The translations under genes and the position numbers were made by a program. From an uncultured Christensenellaceae bacterium (lineage in GTDB: Bacteria; Bacillota; Clostridia; Christensenellales; Pumilibacteraceae), in the NCBI GenBank assembly GCA_910587025.1, contig CAJUKR010000010.1, positions 1-36,922 on the forward strand: a DNA stretch of 36,922 bases. Direction: 5' to 3'. The notes under the pieces were generated by a model. It saw nothing but the letters and a program-made list of their open reading frames with translations, did no database searches and was not told where the DNA came from. This document shows positions 7,508 to 15,969 of the stretch, piece after piece (the stretch's first letter is position 1; each line of letters opens with the position of its first letter).

Positions 7508-8161
7508 ATGAAAGACCCTTACGAAGTACTCGGACTGACCGCGGACGCCGATCCCGATCAGTTGCGGGCGCGATACGAAGCTTTGAGAGCGCGGTACGGC
7601 GAACAGCGGTATCAGGACGGCGAACTCGGAAATGAGGGCGCGCGGTTGTTGAGCGAACTCGAAGCGAACTGGAAAATGATCGAAAAGGATATCGCGCGTC
7701 GTGAATCGAGTAAAAAGTACGGCGGCGGTTGGGGCGAGATAGACAGTCTTATACGCGCAGGGTCTTACGACGAAGCGCAGGACGTGCTCGACTCGATTAC
7801 CGATCGCGACGCGAAATGGCACTATTATCAGTCCATTATATTCTATAAGCGCGAATGGCTCAGCGAAAGTCGCAGTCAGCTCATGATCGCGATACAGCTC
7901 GATCCGAACAACGCCAAATACCGCGAAAGTCTCAATAAACTCGATATGGTCATGGGTAATCCCAACGCCGGTGCGAACGATGTCGGCGCGGGACAGGGAC
8001 CGTATGTCTACGAGGACGGAGCGTATGACGAGAGATACAGACAGCAACAGCAATATCAGAAACAGCAGTCCATGAACGACGCGGCGAATACCTGCGCCAA
8101 CTGCATGCTGTGCTATTGCATGAGCGAGATGTGCTGTTCGTGCGCGCGCATTTGCGGTTGA
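7508..8161 (+). CDS. Degenerate J-domain protein with TPR-like middle and Cys-rich tail
   Basis: A 217-residue protein. The first ~65 residues (MKDPYEVLGLTADADPDQLR, then RYEALRARYG) follow the pattern of a J domain but lack the HPD tripeptide needed to stimulate DnaK, so this is a J-like scaffold. Residues about 75-150 form helix pairs (SLIRAGSYDEAQDVLDSI and the segment ending AIQLDPNNAKYRESLNKL) typical of TPR repeats. A glutamine-rich linker follows. The tail packs eight cysteines into the last 22 residues (CANCMLCYC then CCSCARICG), a likely metal site or lipid/redox tail. Proteins with this layout recur next to DUF5685 genes, and here it is the next gene, so the two probably act together. 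No signal peptide. Confidence 0.75.
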   Translation: MKDPYEVLGLTADADPDQLRARYEALRARYGEQRYQDGELGNEGARLLSELEANWKMIEKDIARRESSKKYGGGWGEIDSLIRAGSYDEAQDVLDSITDRDAKWHYYQSIIFYKREWLSESRSQLMIAIQLDPNNAKYRESLNKLDMVMGNPNAGANDVGAGQGPYVYEDGAYDERYRQQQQYQKQQSMNDAANTCANCMLCYCMSEMCCSCARICG

Positions 8162-8162
8162 T

Positions 8163-8876
8163 ATGCGTAATGATATAGATCCGTTTTCCGACGACGGCAA
8201 TAAAGAGTCGGACATGCTTCCGACGGATGACAAACCGGAAGCGGAAACAAATTCGGAAAAAACTACCGACGGCGACGCGGGATCGGACGGAGGAAAAACG
8301 CCTGAAAAGCCGGTTTCGAAGCGTAAGAGACCGCAACTTTCCGACGGAAGGAAGATAGCCTATGCGGCTACCGCAGCCGCAGTTTCGATCGTAATGACGG
8401 TACTGACGTGTTATTTGCCGATAACGGTCGCGCCGCTCGTGATGATCTCGCTGAGTTATAATATCGTTATCGAACGTTGCGGTTTGTCGTACGGACTGAT
8501 GACTATAATTGCGAGCGTGGGGCTCGGATTCCTTTGTTCCGCCGCCAATATCGCAGTGCTTTTCATCATCGCGATCGTGTTCGTACCGTACTCTCTTATA
8601 TGTGCGGCGATACGCAGATTCGATTATTCCACCGTAAAATCCGCGTGCGTAAGGATAGTCGTTATTTCGGCGGTCGCGGCTTTGGATGTTTTATTCATAT
8701 ATCTGCTCGGCGGATTCGTCGCAAACTATGCGGATATTACGTCTCTTATAAGCAGGATAGGAAACAGCTTTGCGCTCGGATATATACTTGTCACGCTTGT
8801 TGCGGTGCTGTTGTTCCTTTGTATAGACTGGCTGTTTATAAGACTCGGTAAAATCATCGTAAAAAAATTGAAATAA
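8163..8876 (+). CDS. Unknown membrane protein with acidic N-terminal tail
   Basis: A 237-residue protein I do not recognise. Residues 1-60 are hydrophilic, acidic and low in complexity (Asp/Glu/Ser/Gly/Lys), ending in a basic patch SKRKRPQ. About five to six membrane segments follow (about residues 64-84, 87-105, 112-145, 158-182, 200-224). The small size and compact helices recall the S-components of ECF transporters, but no substrate motif is evident. It starts one base after the J-like gene stops (TGATATG), so it is probably translationally coupled. It is the last gene before the terminator at 8888-8911. It completes a three-gene block of unknown function with the DUF5685 and J-like genes. 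Confidence 0.7.
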   Translation: MRNDIDPFSDDGNKESDMLPTDDKPEAETNSEKTTDGDAGSDGGKTPEKPVSKRKRPQLSDGRKIAYAATAAAVSIVMTVLTCYLPITVAPLVMISLSYNIVIERCGLSYGLMTIIASVGLGFLCSAANIAVLFIIAIVFVPYSLICAAIRRFDYSTVKSACVRIVVISAVAALDVLFIYLLGGFVANYADITSLISRIGNSFALGYILVTLVAVLLFLCIDWLFIRLGKIIVKKLK

Positions 8877-8887
8877 ACCCGTTTATT

Positions 8888-8911
8888 CCCGTCGGTTTCC
8901 CGACGGGTTTT
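8888..8911 (+). terminator. Intrinsic terminator ending the aspB-to-membrane-protein cluster
   Basis: Stem CCCGTCGG (8888-8895) pairs with CCGACGGG (8900-8907) around loop TTTC, followed by TTTT (8908-8911) and more T-rich sequence. Confidence 0.9.
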
Positions 8912-8983
8912 GTTTGACGCACGGTCGAAAGCGCGGTCAAAATTAAAATTCTATTAAAAATATCGGTAAAACCCGAAATAGTA

Positions 8984-9013
8984 TTGACTTATAACGGGCG
9001 AAAAGAGTAAAAT
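8984..9013 (+). promoter_or_regulatory. Promoter for the large repeat protein and recF
   Basis: -35 TTGACT at 8984-8989, 18-base spacer, -10 TAAAAT at 9008-9013. It lies in the 184-base gap after the terminator, and the next gene has its ATG at 9061. The A/T-rich stretch at 8940-8962 upstream could act as an UP element. Confidence 0.65.
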
Positions 9014-9060
9014 ATAAACGATAATACGGATCTTTGAGGACGGATGCGGAAGGAGAACGA

Positions 9061-12000
9061 ATGGCAAGAGAGCGCAGACGCATAGTCGGATACGACGATT
9101 ACGACGACGGAGTTCTTCGCAAACATCGCAAAAAGAAGGGCGGGTGTCTTAAAACGCTCATAATCACGCTGTGCGTGGTTGTGGGTCTTTTTGCCGTTAT
9201 CGTCGTCGCGGGACTTATCATAGGCGACAATATGCTCAAAAGCAATTTCGGTTTTTCGGTGTTCGACGTTTTCGGCGCTGTGGGCGATTTCGGACGTTAC
9301 GATAAGGATAAGATTGTCACGAACGGCTATGACGCAGACGACGTAAACGGTTTCTACGAAGCCGCCAACGATATGTTGTATTTCAAATCGGGCGACGGCG
9401 AAGCGGTGATAAATTCCGAGTACGTGAAAGAACTTGTGGGCGAAGCGGGTACGTCGGACGTAGACGGGATCATGACCTCTCTTCTCGGGCTTCTTTCGTC
9501 GGAGAATTTCGATTCGGATAAACTCGGTTCGTACGTAGGCTGGAAAGCGGATGTAGAACATTCGTCCACTCTTACGACAGTGACCGACAGACAGTTTGCT
9601 GCGTTCTTCGACGATCTGGTATTCGGTTCGGGCATGATCGGAAATATGGGATTTCTCGGCGATGTGTTCGGCGAAGCTGATATAGGCGATATGCTGAGCC
9701 TCGAACAGATGATAATCGAGAAGCGCGCGGAAAGCGAGCGCGGTGCGGACAGCGACGACGTATATCTGACTATGACAGTACGTATCGATATGCACAAAGC
9801 GTTCGACGCGTATGTCGGAAATCTCGGGGACAGTCCGATCGCGGCGTTCGGTTGGCTGATAAAATGGTTTTTGCCTGCCGAAACTTATCTTACCGCTACC
9901 GTAGACATGAGCGATAAATCGTACGGCATAGATCTCGAGATAAACTCGCTGTCCGACGAGACCTGTCCGATGACTGCAAAAGAAGAGGTAATAAGCAAAT
10001 ACGATACGGACGGCGACGGGACTGTCACCAGGCTGGAGCGTATTCTGATAATAATAGAGTCATTTTCGGGCGTGGATATACGCTCGACCGTAAATGAAAG
10101 TTCCGACGAATTTCTCGGTTATCTTTGTAAATCGGACGACAACGAAGGTTTCTGTTTCGCGGACGCCGTGGATCTCGATTCCGTGACTTCGTCGGCAGAG
10201 GGCAACTCGCTCACTATCGATATGTTCGGTATGCTTACCGACGTTCTTAACGGACAGACGGGAGCGAACGCTTCGCCCGAGGACATAATCGTTCTTATGC
10301 AGGCGTTGGTCTGCTCGGACAGCGACGCGGCTTATGCGGGCGACATCGCGCACCGTTCCGATCTGTATTACGACCCGATGCAAGCCGATCTCGACCGTGC
10401 GCTCGCCGAATGCGGTTTTGCGTCGCTTTCGGACGTGAACACGCTCGAGAAATACGAACGTCTCGCTTCTGCGTACGGCGCGATCTCGTACAGAGTGAAC
10501 GGCGCTGCGATGGGCGACGGTTATGTTAATATTTACGGCGACGAGTTCATGTCGGCGCTCGAAAAAACGTATTGTCTGGATCTCAACAAATACGACGACG
10601 AAGGCAATCCTACGGGAGAACGTTATACGTTTTCGGAAACGGCTGCGCTTTTCGGTATTTCGGGAGGCGGGACGTCTGACATAAAACTTACCGAACTTTT
10701 CGACGGCGCGAAACTTGCGGAAGCGGCAAAGCCCGAAAGCGAAGTCAGGAAACTCGAGATCACGGACAGAATGCTGGGCGCGATAATTACCGAGCTTCTT
10801 CCCGGGCTTGTCGGCGAGTCGTTCTCGTCGTACAATATCGGACTGCGCACGCTTAAGATCGCGGCGGACAGTTCGGGGGATATTACGCATACGATAGTTA
10901 CCGTCGTCGTAACTCTCGATTTCGGCGGAATGATAAGCGGCGATATTGCGGAAATGCTCGGCCGTGTGCTTCCTGACGAAGTTGCGGTCGGGTTGTCCGT
11001 GGATATGACGCCGGGGCTGACGAAAGAAGAACGCATACCTGCGTTTATCGCGAATTATAACGATATTTCGAGCGGCGGGGACGCGAACGTTCTGAACGGA
11101 CTCACTTCGCGCGAGCTTCTCGACGCGTTGAAACGCATACTTCCGTCCGTGGACGTGGACGGACTGGTTTCTTCGGTTGCCGACGCTTTAAGCGACGTTA
11201 CGGACAATATGTTCGAAACTCTGCCCGGCTTCCGTTTCGTTCCGTCGCTCGGCGATTCGTACGGATATGCCGAACTCCCGGATATTTTCGATATTGCCGT
11301 CGAATTCCTCGGGCTTGACGAGGGCGACGACGCGATGTCCGCGGAAGAACTCAGAGGCGTCGTGAACTATATAGTCAATTTCGACGGAATAAGCTCGTCT
11401 GTCGAAAACGCGGACGTTACGTCTTTCCTCAAGCAGGTACAGCAAAACTATTATATCGCGAACAGAGTGGGCGGAGTTGCCACGGCGTTGACGTCGTTTG
11501 ACGAACTGTTTAATACTTTGGACGGAAATTTCTCGACTTCGCTTCTTCGTTTGAGCAAAGCCGAAACGTATGATTACTCCGACGGCGCGGCGCGGTTCAT
11601 GGGCATGCTTTACGATAGTCGCAATGCCGACGAACTCACCGTAGGTTTGGACGAAAACGCGCTTCTCGGCATAATGCTCGACAAGATCGACGACACCGGC
11701 TTCGAGGCGGTCAACAGATTCGCGCGTCTCATCGGCGCGCACGTCACAGAAAACGGTATTTCGTTCGATCTCGAAATAATCATGTCAGAGATGCTGAACG
11801 AAGAATATCTGAAAATGCTCGGTTGCGATGCGGTGTATGCCGAAATATCCATAAGGCTCAAGGGTGAAGGCGCCGTAGTCGACGGCGAATATTACGCGAC
11901 CGAAATCAAGCTCAACGGCGAAGGCGCGGGCGACGAAAATTACGCGGTGCTTATGAAACTTCTCGGACACTTCGGCGCGGAATCGTTCGATCTCGACGCG

Positions 12001-12903
12001 GTTGCGCTCGATGTGGGCAGAGCCGCTTACGACGGACTTTCTAAGCTCGAAACCGCGGGTATAAATTATACGCTCGACGCTTCGGGCGGACGGATAGTTT
12101 TCCCGTCCTTCTATGAGTATATGATCGATATGCTCGGCATCGACGATGTTTATACGGCGGAAGATATGAAAGCGGCGGTGCAGGGTATCAACGCACGCGT
12201 TTCGGGCGCAGACGCCGACGATTATTATATCGGCGACGCGAATGCGAACAATTATGCTACGGAGGAGATTGTGCTTAATCCCGTTGCTGCCGACTGTGCT
12301 TATCCCGGCGATATAAAGATCGAAGGACTTAACGCTTCCATGACGGATGCGAAGTTCGGGCGGTTTATTATCGACGTGAATGTCGCTCCCGCAACGCTCG
12401 GACATCTGGCGCAGTTTGTCGGCGTACCGAGCGGAGCGAATAAGGGCAACGCGTCGGCTATGCAGGCTATGCTCGATCGTTTCGCGCCCGATGCGTTTGC
12501 GTCGGAGAAAGCGCGGGTGGTGTTCACTTTCGATACGGATATGCGCGATCTGTTCTCGTCGGACGGCGCGTCCGCCGAACTTTCGGGACTGTTGCCGGAG
12601 AGGGCGTATATGACGCTCGTATTCGCTTATGACGAAAACTCGGCAAGCCCGCTTGCGTTCGAAGACTTTATGATAAACGGTATGACGAAAAAAGTGCGCG
12701 ATCTGCTTATCTCGGAAATATGCGGCGTAGATATCGACGGTCTGCTCGGAAACGGCGGACAGATAGCCGCGCATGTAAACGACGCAAGCAAACTTGTTTC
12801 CGACTATGATTTTTCGATCGGCGCATACGACGGCGACGACGGTTTCTCTACGATAACGCTGCCGAGCGATCAGGTTTTGGATAAGATACAGTTACCGATT
12901 TAA
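9061..12903 (+). CDS. Giant membrane-anchored repeat protein of unknown function
   Basis: A 1280-residue, very acidic protein. The ATG at 9061 is chosen because GGAAGGAG lies just before it; a TTG at 9034 is in frame but has no such site. Residues 1-33 are basic, then one membrane segment (about 34-56) acts as a signal anchor, leaving the rest outside the cell. The outer part contains at least four divergent repeats that open with a T-D-x-x-hydrophobic-G/A motif near residues 175, 565, 860 and 1092. Each continues to a beta-strand about 53-69 residues later; three then have an L-P-x-E/R segment. Two further segments with LG-(L/I)-D and A-E-(E/D) pairs lie near 745 and 1020. Residues 315-326 (DTDGDGTVTRLE) form a perfect EF-hand-type calcium loop. 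I recognise no family. Its stop overlaps the recF start by one base. Confidence 0.8.
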   Translation: MARERRRIVGYDDYDDGVLRKHRKKKGGCLKTLIITLCVVVGLFAVIVVAGLIIGDNMLKSNFGFSVFDVFGAVGDFGRYDKDKIVTNGYDADDVNGFYEAANDMLYFKSGDGEAVINSEYVKELVGEAGTSDVDGIMTSLLGLLSSENFDSDKLGSYVGWKADVEHSSTLTTVTDRQFAAFFDDLVFGSGMIGNMGFLGDVFGEADIGDMLSLEQMIIEKRAESERGADSDDVYLTMTVRIDMHKAFDAYVGNLGDSPIAAFGWLIKWFLPAETYLTATVDMSDKSYGIDLEINSLSDETCPMTAKEEVISKYDTDGDGTVTRLERILIIIESFSGVDIRSTVNESSDEFLGYLCKSDDNEGFCFADAVDLDSVTSSAEGNSLTIDMFGMLTDVLNGQTGANASPEDIIVLMQALVCSDSDAAYAGDIAHRSDLYYDPMQADLDRALAECGFASLSDVNTLEKYERLASAYGAISYRVNGAAMGDGYVNIYGDEFMSALEKTYCLDLNKYDDEGNPTGERYTFSETAALFGISGGGTSDIKLTELFDGAKLAEAAKPESEVRKLEITDRMLGAIITELLPGLVGESFSSYNIGLRTLKIAADSSGDITHTIVTVVVTLDFGGMISGDIAEMLGRVLPDEVAVGLSVDMTPGLTKEERIPAFIANYNDISSGGDANVLNGLTSRELLDALKRILPSVDVDGLVSSVADALSDVTDNMFETLPGFRFVPSLGDSYGYAELPDIFDIAVEFLGLDEGDDAMSAEELRGVVNYIVNFDGISSSVENADVTSFLKQVQQNYYIANRVGGVATALTSFDELFNTLDGNFSTSLLRLSKAETYDYSDGAARFMGMLYDSRNADELTVGLDENALLGIMLDKIDDTGFEAVNRFARLIGAHVTENGISFDLEIIMSEMLNEEYLKMLGCDAVYAEISIRLKGEGAVVDGEYYATEIKLNGEGAGDENYAVLMKLLGHFGAESFDLDAVALDVGRAAYDGLSKLETAGINYTLDASGGRIVFPSFYEYMIDMLGIDDVYTAEDMKAAVQGINARVSGADADDYYIGDANANNYATEEIVLNPVAADCAYPGDIKIEGLNASMTDAKFGRFIIDVNVAPATLGHLAQFVGVPSGANKGNASAMQAMLDRFAPDAFASEKARVVFTFDTDMRDLFSSDGASAELSGLLPERAYMTLVFAYDENSASPLAFEDFMINGMTKKVRDLLISEICGVDIDGLLGNGGQIAAHVNDASKLVSDYDFSIGAYDGDDGFSTITLPSDQVLDKIQLPI

Positions 12904-13985
12904 TGCGTATAGAACGACTGACAATCAAAAATTACAGAAACTACGCTTCCGCCGACATTATGCCCGGCGGAGGCGTCAATCTGTTTGTCGGGAACAATGC
13001 GCAGGGCAAGACCAATCTGTTGGAAAGCATTTATCTCGCGTCGGTCGGACGAAGCGCGCGCACTCCGCGCTGGCAGGAACTTATAAAATGGAACGAGTCG
13101 GAAGCGCTTGTCCGCGTATGGGTACGGAAGGACGTGGGCGGCGACAGCGTGGAGATCAGACTGGATAAGGAAAAACGCGTCGCGATAAACGGGCTTCCGA
13201 TCATACGTATAGGCGAACTTATGGGAGTGCTCAAAACGGTATTGTTTTCTCCCGACGAACTGCGCATAGTAAAAGAGGGGCCGGGCGAGCGCAGACGATT
13301 TATCGATATTGCGCTGTGTCAGCTTTCCAAAGCGTATTTTTACGCGCTTACGCGGTATAACAAAATTCTCGCGCAGAGAAATAAACTGCTGAAAAGCAAT
13401 CCTACCGACGAAACTCTCGAAGTATGGGACATGCAGCTCGCCAAAGAGGGCGCGCGAGTGATCAAGACCCGCCGCGGTTTCGTAGAACGGCTCAAGCCTC
13501 TTGCCGAAACGGTGCACCGCGATATAACGGGCACGGAAACGCTCGTATTGAGTTACGAGGGTATTTCGGGCGAAAGCGCGGAAGAGATCGAATCGAATTT
13601 TGCGGCGGCGCTTAAAAAGAGCCGCGACCGCGACCGTATATTCATGCTGACGCATGTGGGACCTCAGCGCGACGATCTCGCGATAACGGCCGACGGCATC
13701 GATCTGCGCTCGTACGGTTCTCAGGGGCAACAGCGCAGCGCAGCGCTTTCGCTGAAACTCGCGGAAATGGAACTGCTCAAGATCGAGAGCGGAGAATATC
13801 CGGTATTGCTTCTCGACGACGTGCTCAGCGAACTCGACGCTTACCGTCAGACCAAGTTGCTGTCGCACATCAAAGCGTATCAGACCGTGATAACTTGTAC
13901 TTCTCTTTCCGACGACGTGAGAGAAAAACTCGGCGACGTGACGGAGTTTTCCGTTACTGCGGGTACGGTGAAGCCGATAAAATAA
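12903..13985 (+). CDS. recF: DNA replication/repair protein RecF
   Basis: A 360-residue SMC-like ATPase that loads RecA at single-strand gaps with RecO and RecR. Walker A is GNNAQGKT at residues 30-37. The ABC-type signature is in YGSQGQQRSAALSLKLAE (from residue 271). Walker B is VLLLDDVLSELD at 301-312. The N-terminal block LTIKNYRNYASADI is typical of RecF. The length matches the family (about 360-370). In most Bacillota recF sits with dnaA, dnaN and gyrB near the origin. Here it is coupled by TAATG (12901-12905) to a giant surface protein and followed by nadE, so it has moved out of that cluster. No gyrB or dnaN is present in the window. Confidence 0.95.
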   Translation: MRIERLTIKNYRNYASADIMPGGGVNLFVGNNAQGKTNLLESIYLASVGRSARTPRWQELIKWNESEALVRVWVRKDVGGDSVEIRLDKEKRVAINGLPIIRIGELMGVLKTVLFSPDELRIVKEGPGERRRFIDIALCQLSKAYFYALTRYNKILAQRNKLLKSNPTDETLEVWDMQLAKEGARVIKTRRGFVERLKPLAETVHRDITGTETLVLSYEGISGESAEEIESNFAAALKKSRDRDRIFMLTHVGPQRDDLAITADGIDLRSYGSQGQQRSAALSLKLAEMELLKIESGEYPVLLLDDVLSELDAYRQTKLLSHIKAYQTVITCTSLSDDVREKLGDVTEFSVTAGTVKPIK

Positions 13986-13994
13986 TCGAAAAAC

Positions 13995-14013
13995 GGAGGA
14001 CGCCTCAAAGGCG
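13995..14013 (+). promoter_or_regulatory. nadE ribosome binding site followed by a small hairpin
   Basis: GGAGG at 13995-13999 is 25 bases from the nadE ATG at 14025, too far for normal use. Between them a 4-bp hairpin, CGCC (14001-14004) with GGCG (14010-14013) and loop TCAAA, would bring the site to about 12 bases if folded. No other in-frame ATG, GTG or TTG exists between the recF stop and 14025. Confidence 0.45.
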
Positions 14014-14024
14014 ATCGAAAACAT

Positions 14025-15896
14025 ATGAAAGACGGAATATACAAAATAGCGGCGGGAACGCCGCATATATCGCTCGGCGATCCGAAAGCTAACGCTACGG
14101 AGATCACACGTGTGATCGATAATGCCGAAAAGCTCGGAGCAAGCGTTCTCGTTCTGCCAGAGCTTTGTACCACGGGTTATACCTGCGGCGATCTCTTTCT
14201 CCTCGACAGCTTGATCTCGGGCTCGGAAGAGGCTGTCGATACCGTTTGCTCGCATACGGAAAACAAAGATATGCTCGTCGTTTTGGGCGCGCCGATTGCG
14301 TTCCGCGGCAAGCTGTACAGTTGCGCGGTTCATATTTTCCGCGGCAGGGTGATCGGGGCGGTTGCGAAGTCGCATATCCCGAATTATTCGGAATTTTACG
14401 AGTCGCGTATGTTCACGGCGTGGGAAGGCGGCAACGAACGCATGGAAAATTACGACTGTCCGATCGGCGCGAAACTGATATTCAAACAGGTCGGAGGAGA
14501 TCTGACGGTCGCGAGCGAGGTATGCGAAGACCTTTGGGCGCCCGATTCGCCCTCTGTCGGTCACGCTCTCGGCGGCGCGCTTCTGATATGCAATACGTCG
14601 GCTTCGAACGAAACGATAGCGAAAGCCGATTACCGCCGGGCGCTCGTCGCCATGCAGTCCGCCAAGCTGTGTTGCGCTTACGCTTATGCCGATGCCGGCG
14701 CCGGCGAGTCCACGACGGATACCGTGTATGCCGGGCACAATATCGTCGCGGCGAACGGCGGAGTGCTTGCCGAGGGTAAGCTGTTTTGCGACGAACTGGT
14801 CGTTGCCGACATAGATATAAAACATCTTGCGCACGACAGACGCAGACTGACGAGTTTCGGCGCGTGTAAATCCGAGGGGTATGAAACGGTGCCGTTCGCG
14901 CTCGGACTGCGCGAAACGAAGTTTACGGAGAAACCATCCTCAAACCCATTCGTACCCGCCGTTCGTAGCGAGCTTGACAGGCGCTCGGAGGATATACTCC
15001 GCATACAGGCGGCGGGACTTATAGGCAGAATGACGAATTGTCGCATAAAAAAGTGCGTCGTGGGCGTGAGCGGCGGACTGGACAGCACGCTTGCTCTTCT
15101 GGTCGCCTGCCGTGCGGCAGACGCGCTCGGTCTGTCGAGAAAATCCGTGATTGCCGTTACGATGCCATGTTTCGGCACGACCGCGCGGACGAAGTCCAAC
15201 GCAGAAAAAACGAGCGAACTGCTCGGTACGGATTTCCACATCGTAAATATCGGAGAAAGCGTACGGCAACATCTCCGCGACATCGGTCACGACGGTGTTA
15301 CGGCGGACGTTACTTACGAGAACGCCCAGGCCAGAGAGCGGACGCAGGTATTGTTCGACATCGCAAATGCCGTCGGCGGGATCGTCGTCGGTACCGGCGA
15401 TCTTTCCGAACTCGCGCTCGGCTGGTGTACGTACAACGGCGATCATATGAGTTCTTACGCGGTAAACGCTTCCGTGCCGAAAACGCTCGTCCGCCATCTC
15501 GTTGCGTACGAAGCCGAGCGTCTGCCCGAACTTCGCGCCGTGCTCCTCGACGTTCTCGATACGCCGATCAGCCCCGAACTGCTTCCTACAGACAGTACAA
15601 AGGTCGTTCAGCCTACCGAAGAGATAGTCGGACCTTACGAATTGCACGATTTTTATCTCTATCATCTCATACGCTGGGGTTCGACGAAATCCAAGATCCG
15701 CCGACTTGCTCTCGCAGCATGGGGTGACAAATATCCCGCCGAAACGATAGATAAATGGTTGACCGTGTTTTTACGCAGATTTTACGTTTCCGCGTTCAAA
15801 CGTTCGTGTATGCCCGACGGCGCGAAGGTGGGGTCGGTGTCGCTTTCGCCGCGCGGCGATTGGCGTATGCCGAGCGACTGTAACGTTATCGAATGA
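14025..15896 (+). CDS. nadE: Glutamine-dependent NAD(+) synthetase
   Basis: A 623-residue two-domain enzyme that adenylates nicotinate adenine dinucleotide with ATP and amidates it using ammonia released from glutamine, the last step of NAD synthesis. Residues 1-~280 form the nitrilase-fold glutaminase. Its Glu-Lys-Cys triad is visible as E46 (LVLPELCTTGYTC), K115 (VAKSHIPNY) and C167 (SEVCEDLW). The C-terminal synthetase domain carries the pyrophosphatase P-loop SGGLDS at 349-354 and the GTGDLSELALGW block. The length is close to the roughly 640-680 of the long two-domain form. It lies 39 bases after recF and is probably in the same transcript. Confidence 0.95.
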   Translation: MKDGIYKIAAGTPHISLGDPKANATEITRVIDNAEKLGASVLVLPELCTTGYTCGDLFLLDSLISGSEEAVDTVCSHTENKDMLVVLGAPIAFRGKLYSCAVHIFRGRVIGAVAKSHIPNYSEFYESRMFTAWEGGNERMENYDCPIGAKLIFKQVGGDLTVASEVCEDLWAPDSPSVGHALGGALLICNTSASNETIAKADYRRALVAMQSAKLCCAYAYADAGAGESTTDTVYAGHNIVAANGGVLAEGKLFCDELVVADIDIKHLAHDRRRLTSFGACKSEGYETVPFALGLRETKFTEKPSSNPFVPAVRSELDRRSEDILRIQAAGLIGRMTNCRIKKCVVGVSGGLDSTLALLVACRAADALGLSRKSVIAVTMPCFGTTARTKSNAEKTSELLGTDFHIVNIGESVRQHLRDIGHDGVTADVTYENAQARERTQVLFDIANAVGGIVVGTGDLSELALGWCTYNGDHMSSYAVNASVPKTLVRHLVAYEAERLPELRAVLLDVLDTPISPELLPTDSTKVVQPTEEIVGPYELHDFYLYHLIRWGSTKSKIRRLALAAWGDKYPAETIDKWLTVFLRRFYVSAFKRSCMPDGAKVGSVSLSPRGDWRMPSDCNVIE

Positions 15897-15930
15897 AAAA
15901 TAGGAAAATATTTTCGGTATTACGGTCATT

Positions 15931-15947
15931 CTTAATATTAATTTAAG
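15931..15947 (+). promoter_or_regulatory. TTAA direct-repeat box, likely response-regulator site
   Basis: CTTAAT (15931-15936), five bases, TTTAAG (15942-15947): an 11-base period as in PhoB/OmpR-family sites. It ends 10 bases before the -10 at 15958 and takes the place of a -35. The same segment also forms an 8-base inverted repeat (15928-15935 with 15943-15950). Confidence 0.5.
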
Positions 15948-15957
15948 AATAGACGGT

Positions 15958-15963
15958 TATAAT
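15958..15963 (+). promoter_or_regulatory. -10 box of an activator-type promoter
   Basis: TATAAT at 15958-15963 with no good -35 at the right distance (the best candidate spacers are 14 or 20). The TTAA box immediately upstream could supply activation. Expected start is about 15970. Confidence 0.5.
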
Positions 15964-15969
15964 TCGGGT

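Noticed and set aside
9034..9060. TTG start upstream of the giant protein
   Set aside because: The ATG at 9061 has GGAAGGAG at the right distance; the TTG has none.
12900..14834. Long minus-strand open frame opposite recF and nadE (644 codons)
   Set aside because: The plus strand encodes two clear proteins with all motifs. The minus frame is a codon-bias shadow; the genome's preferred codons leave few stops on the opposite strand.
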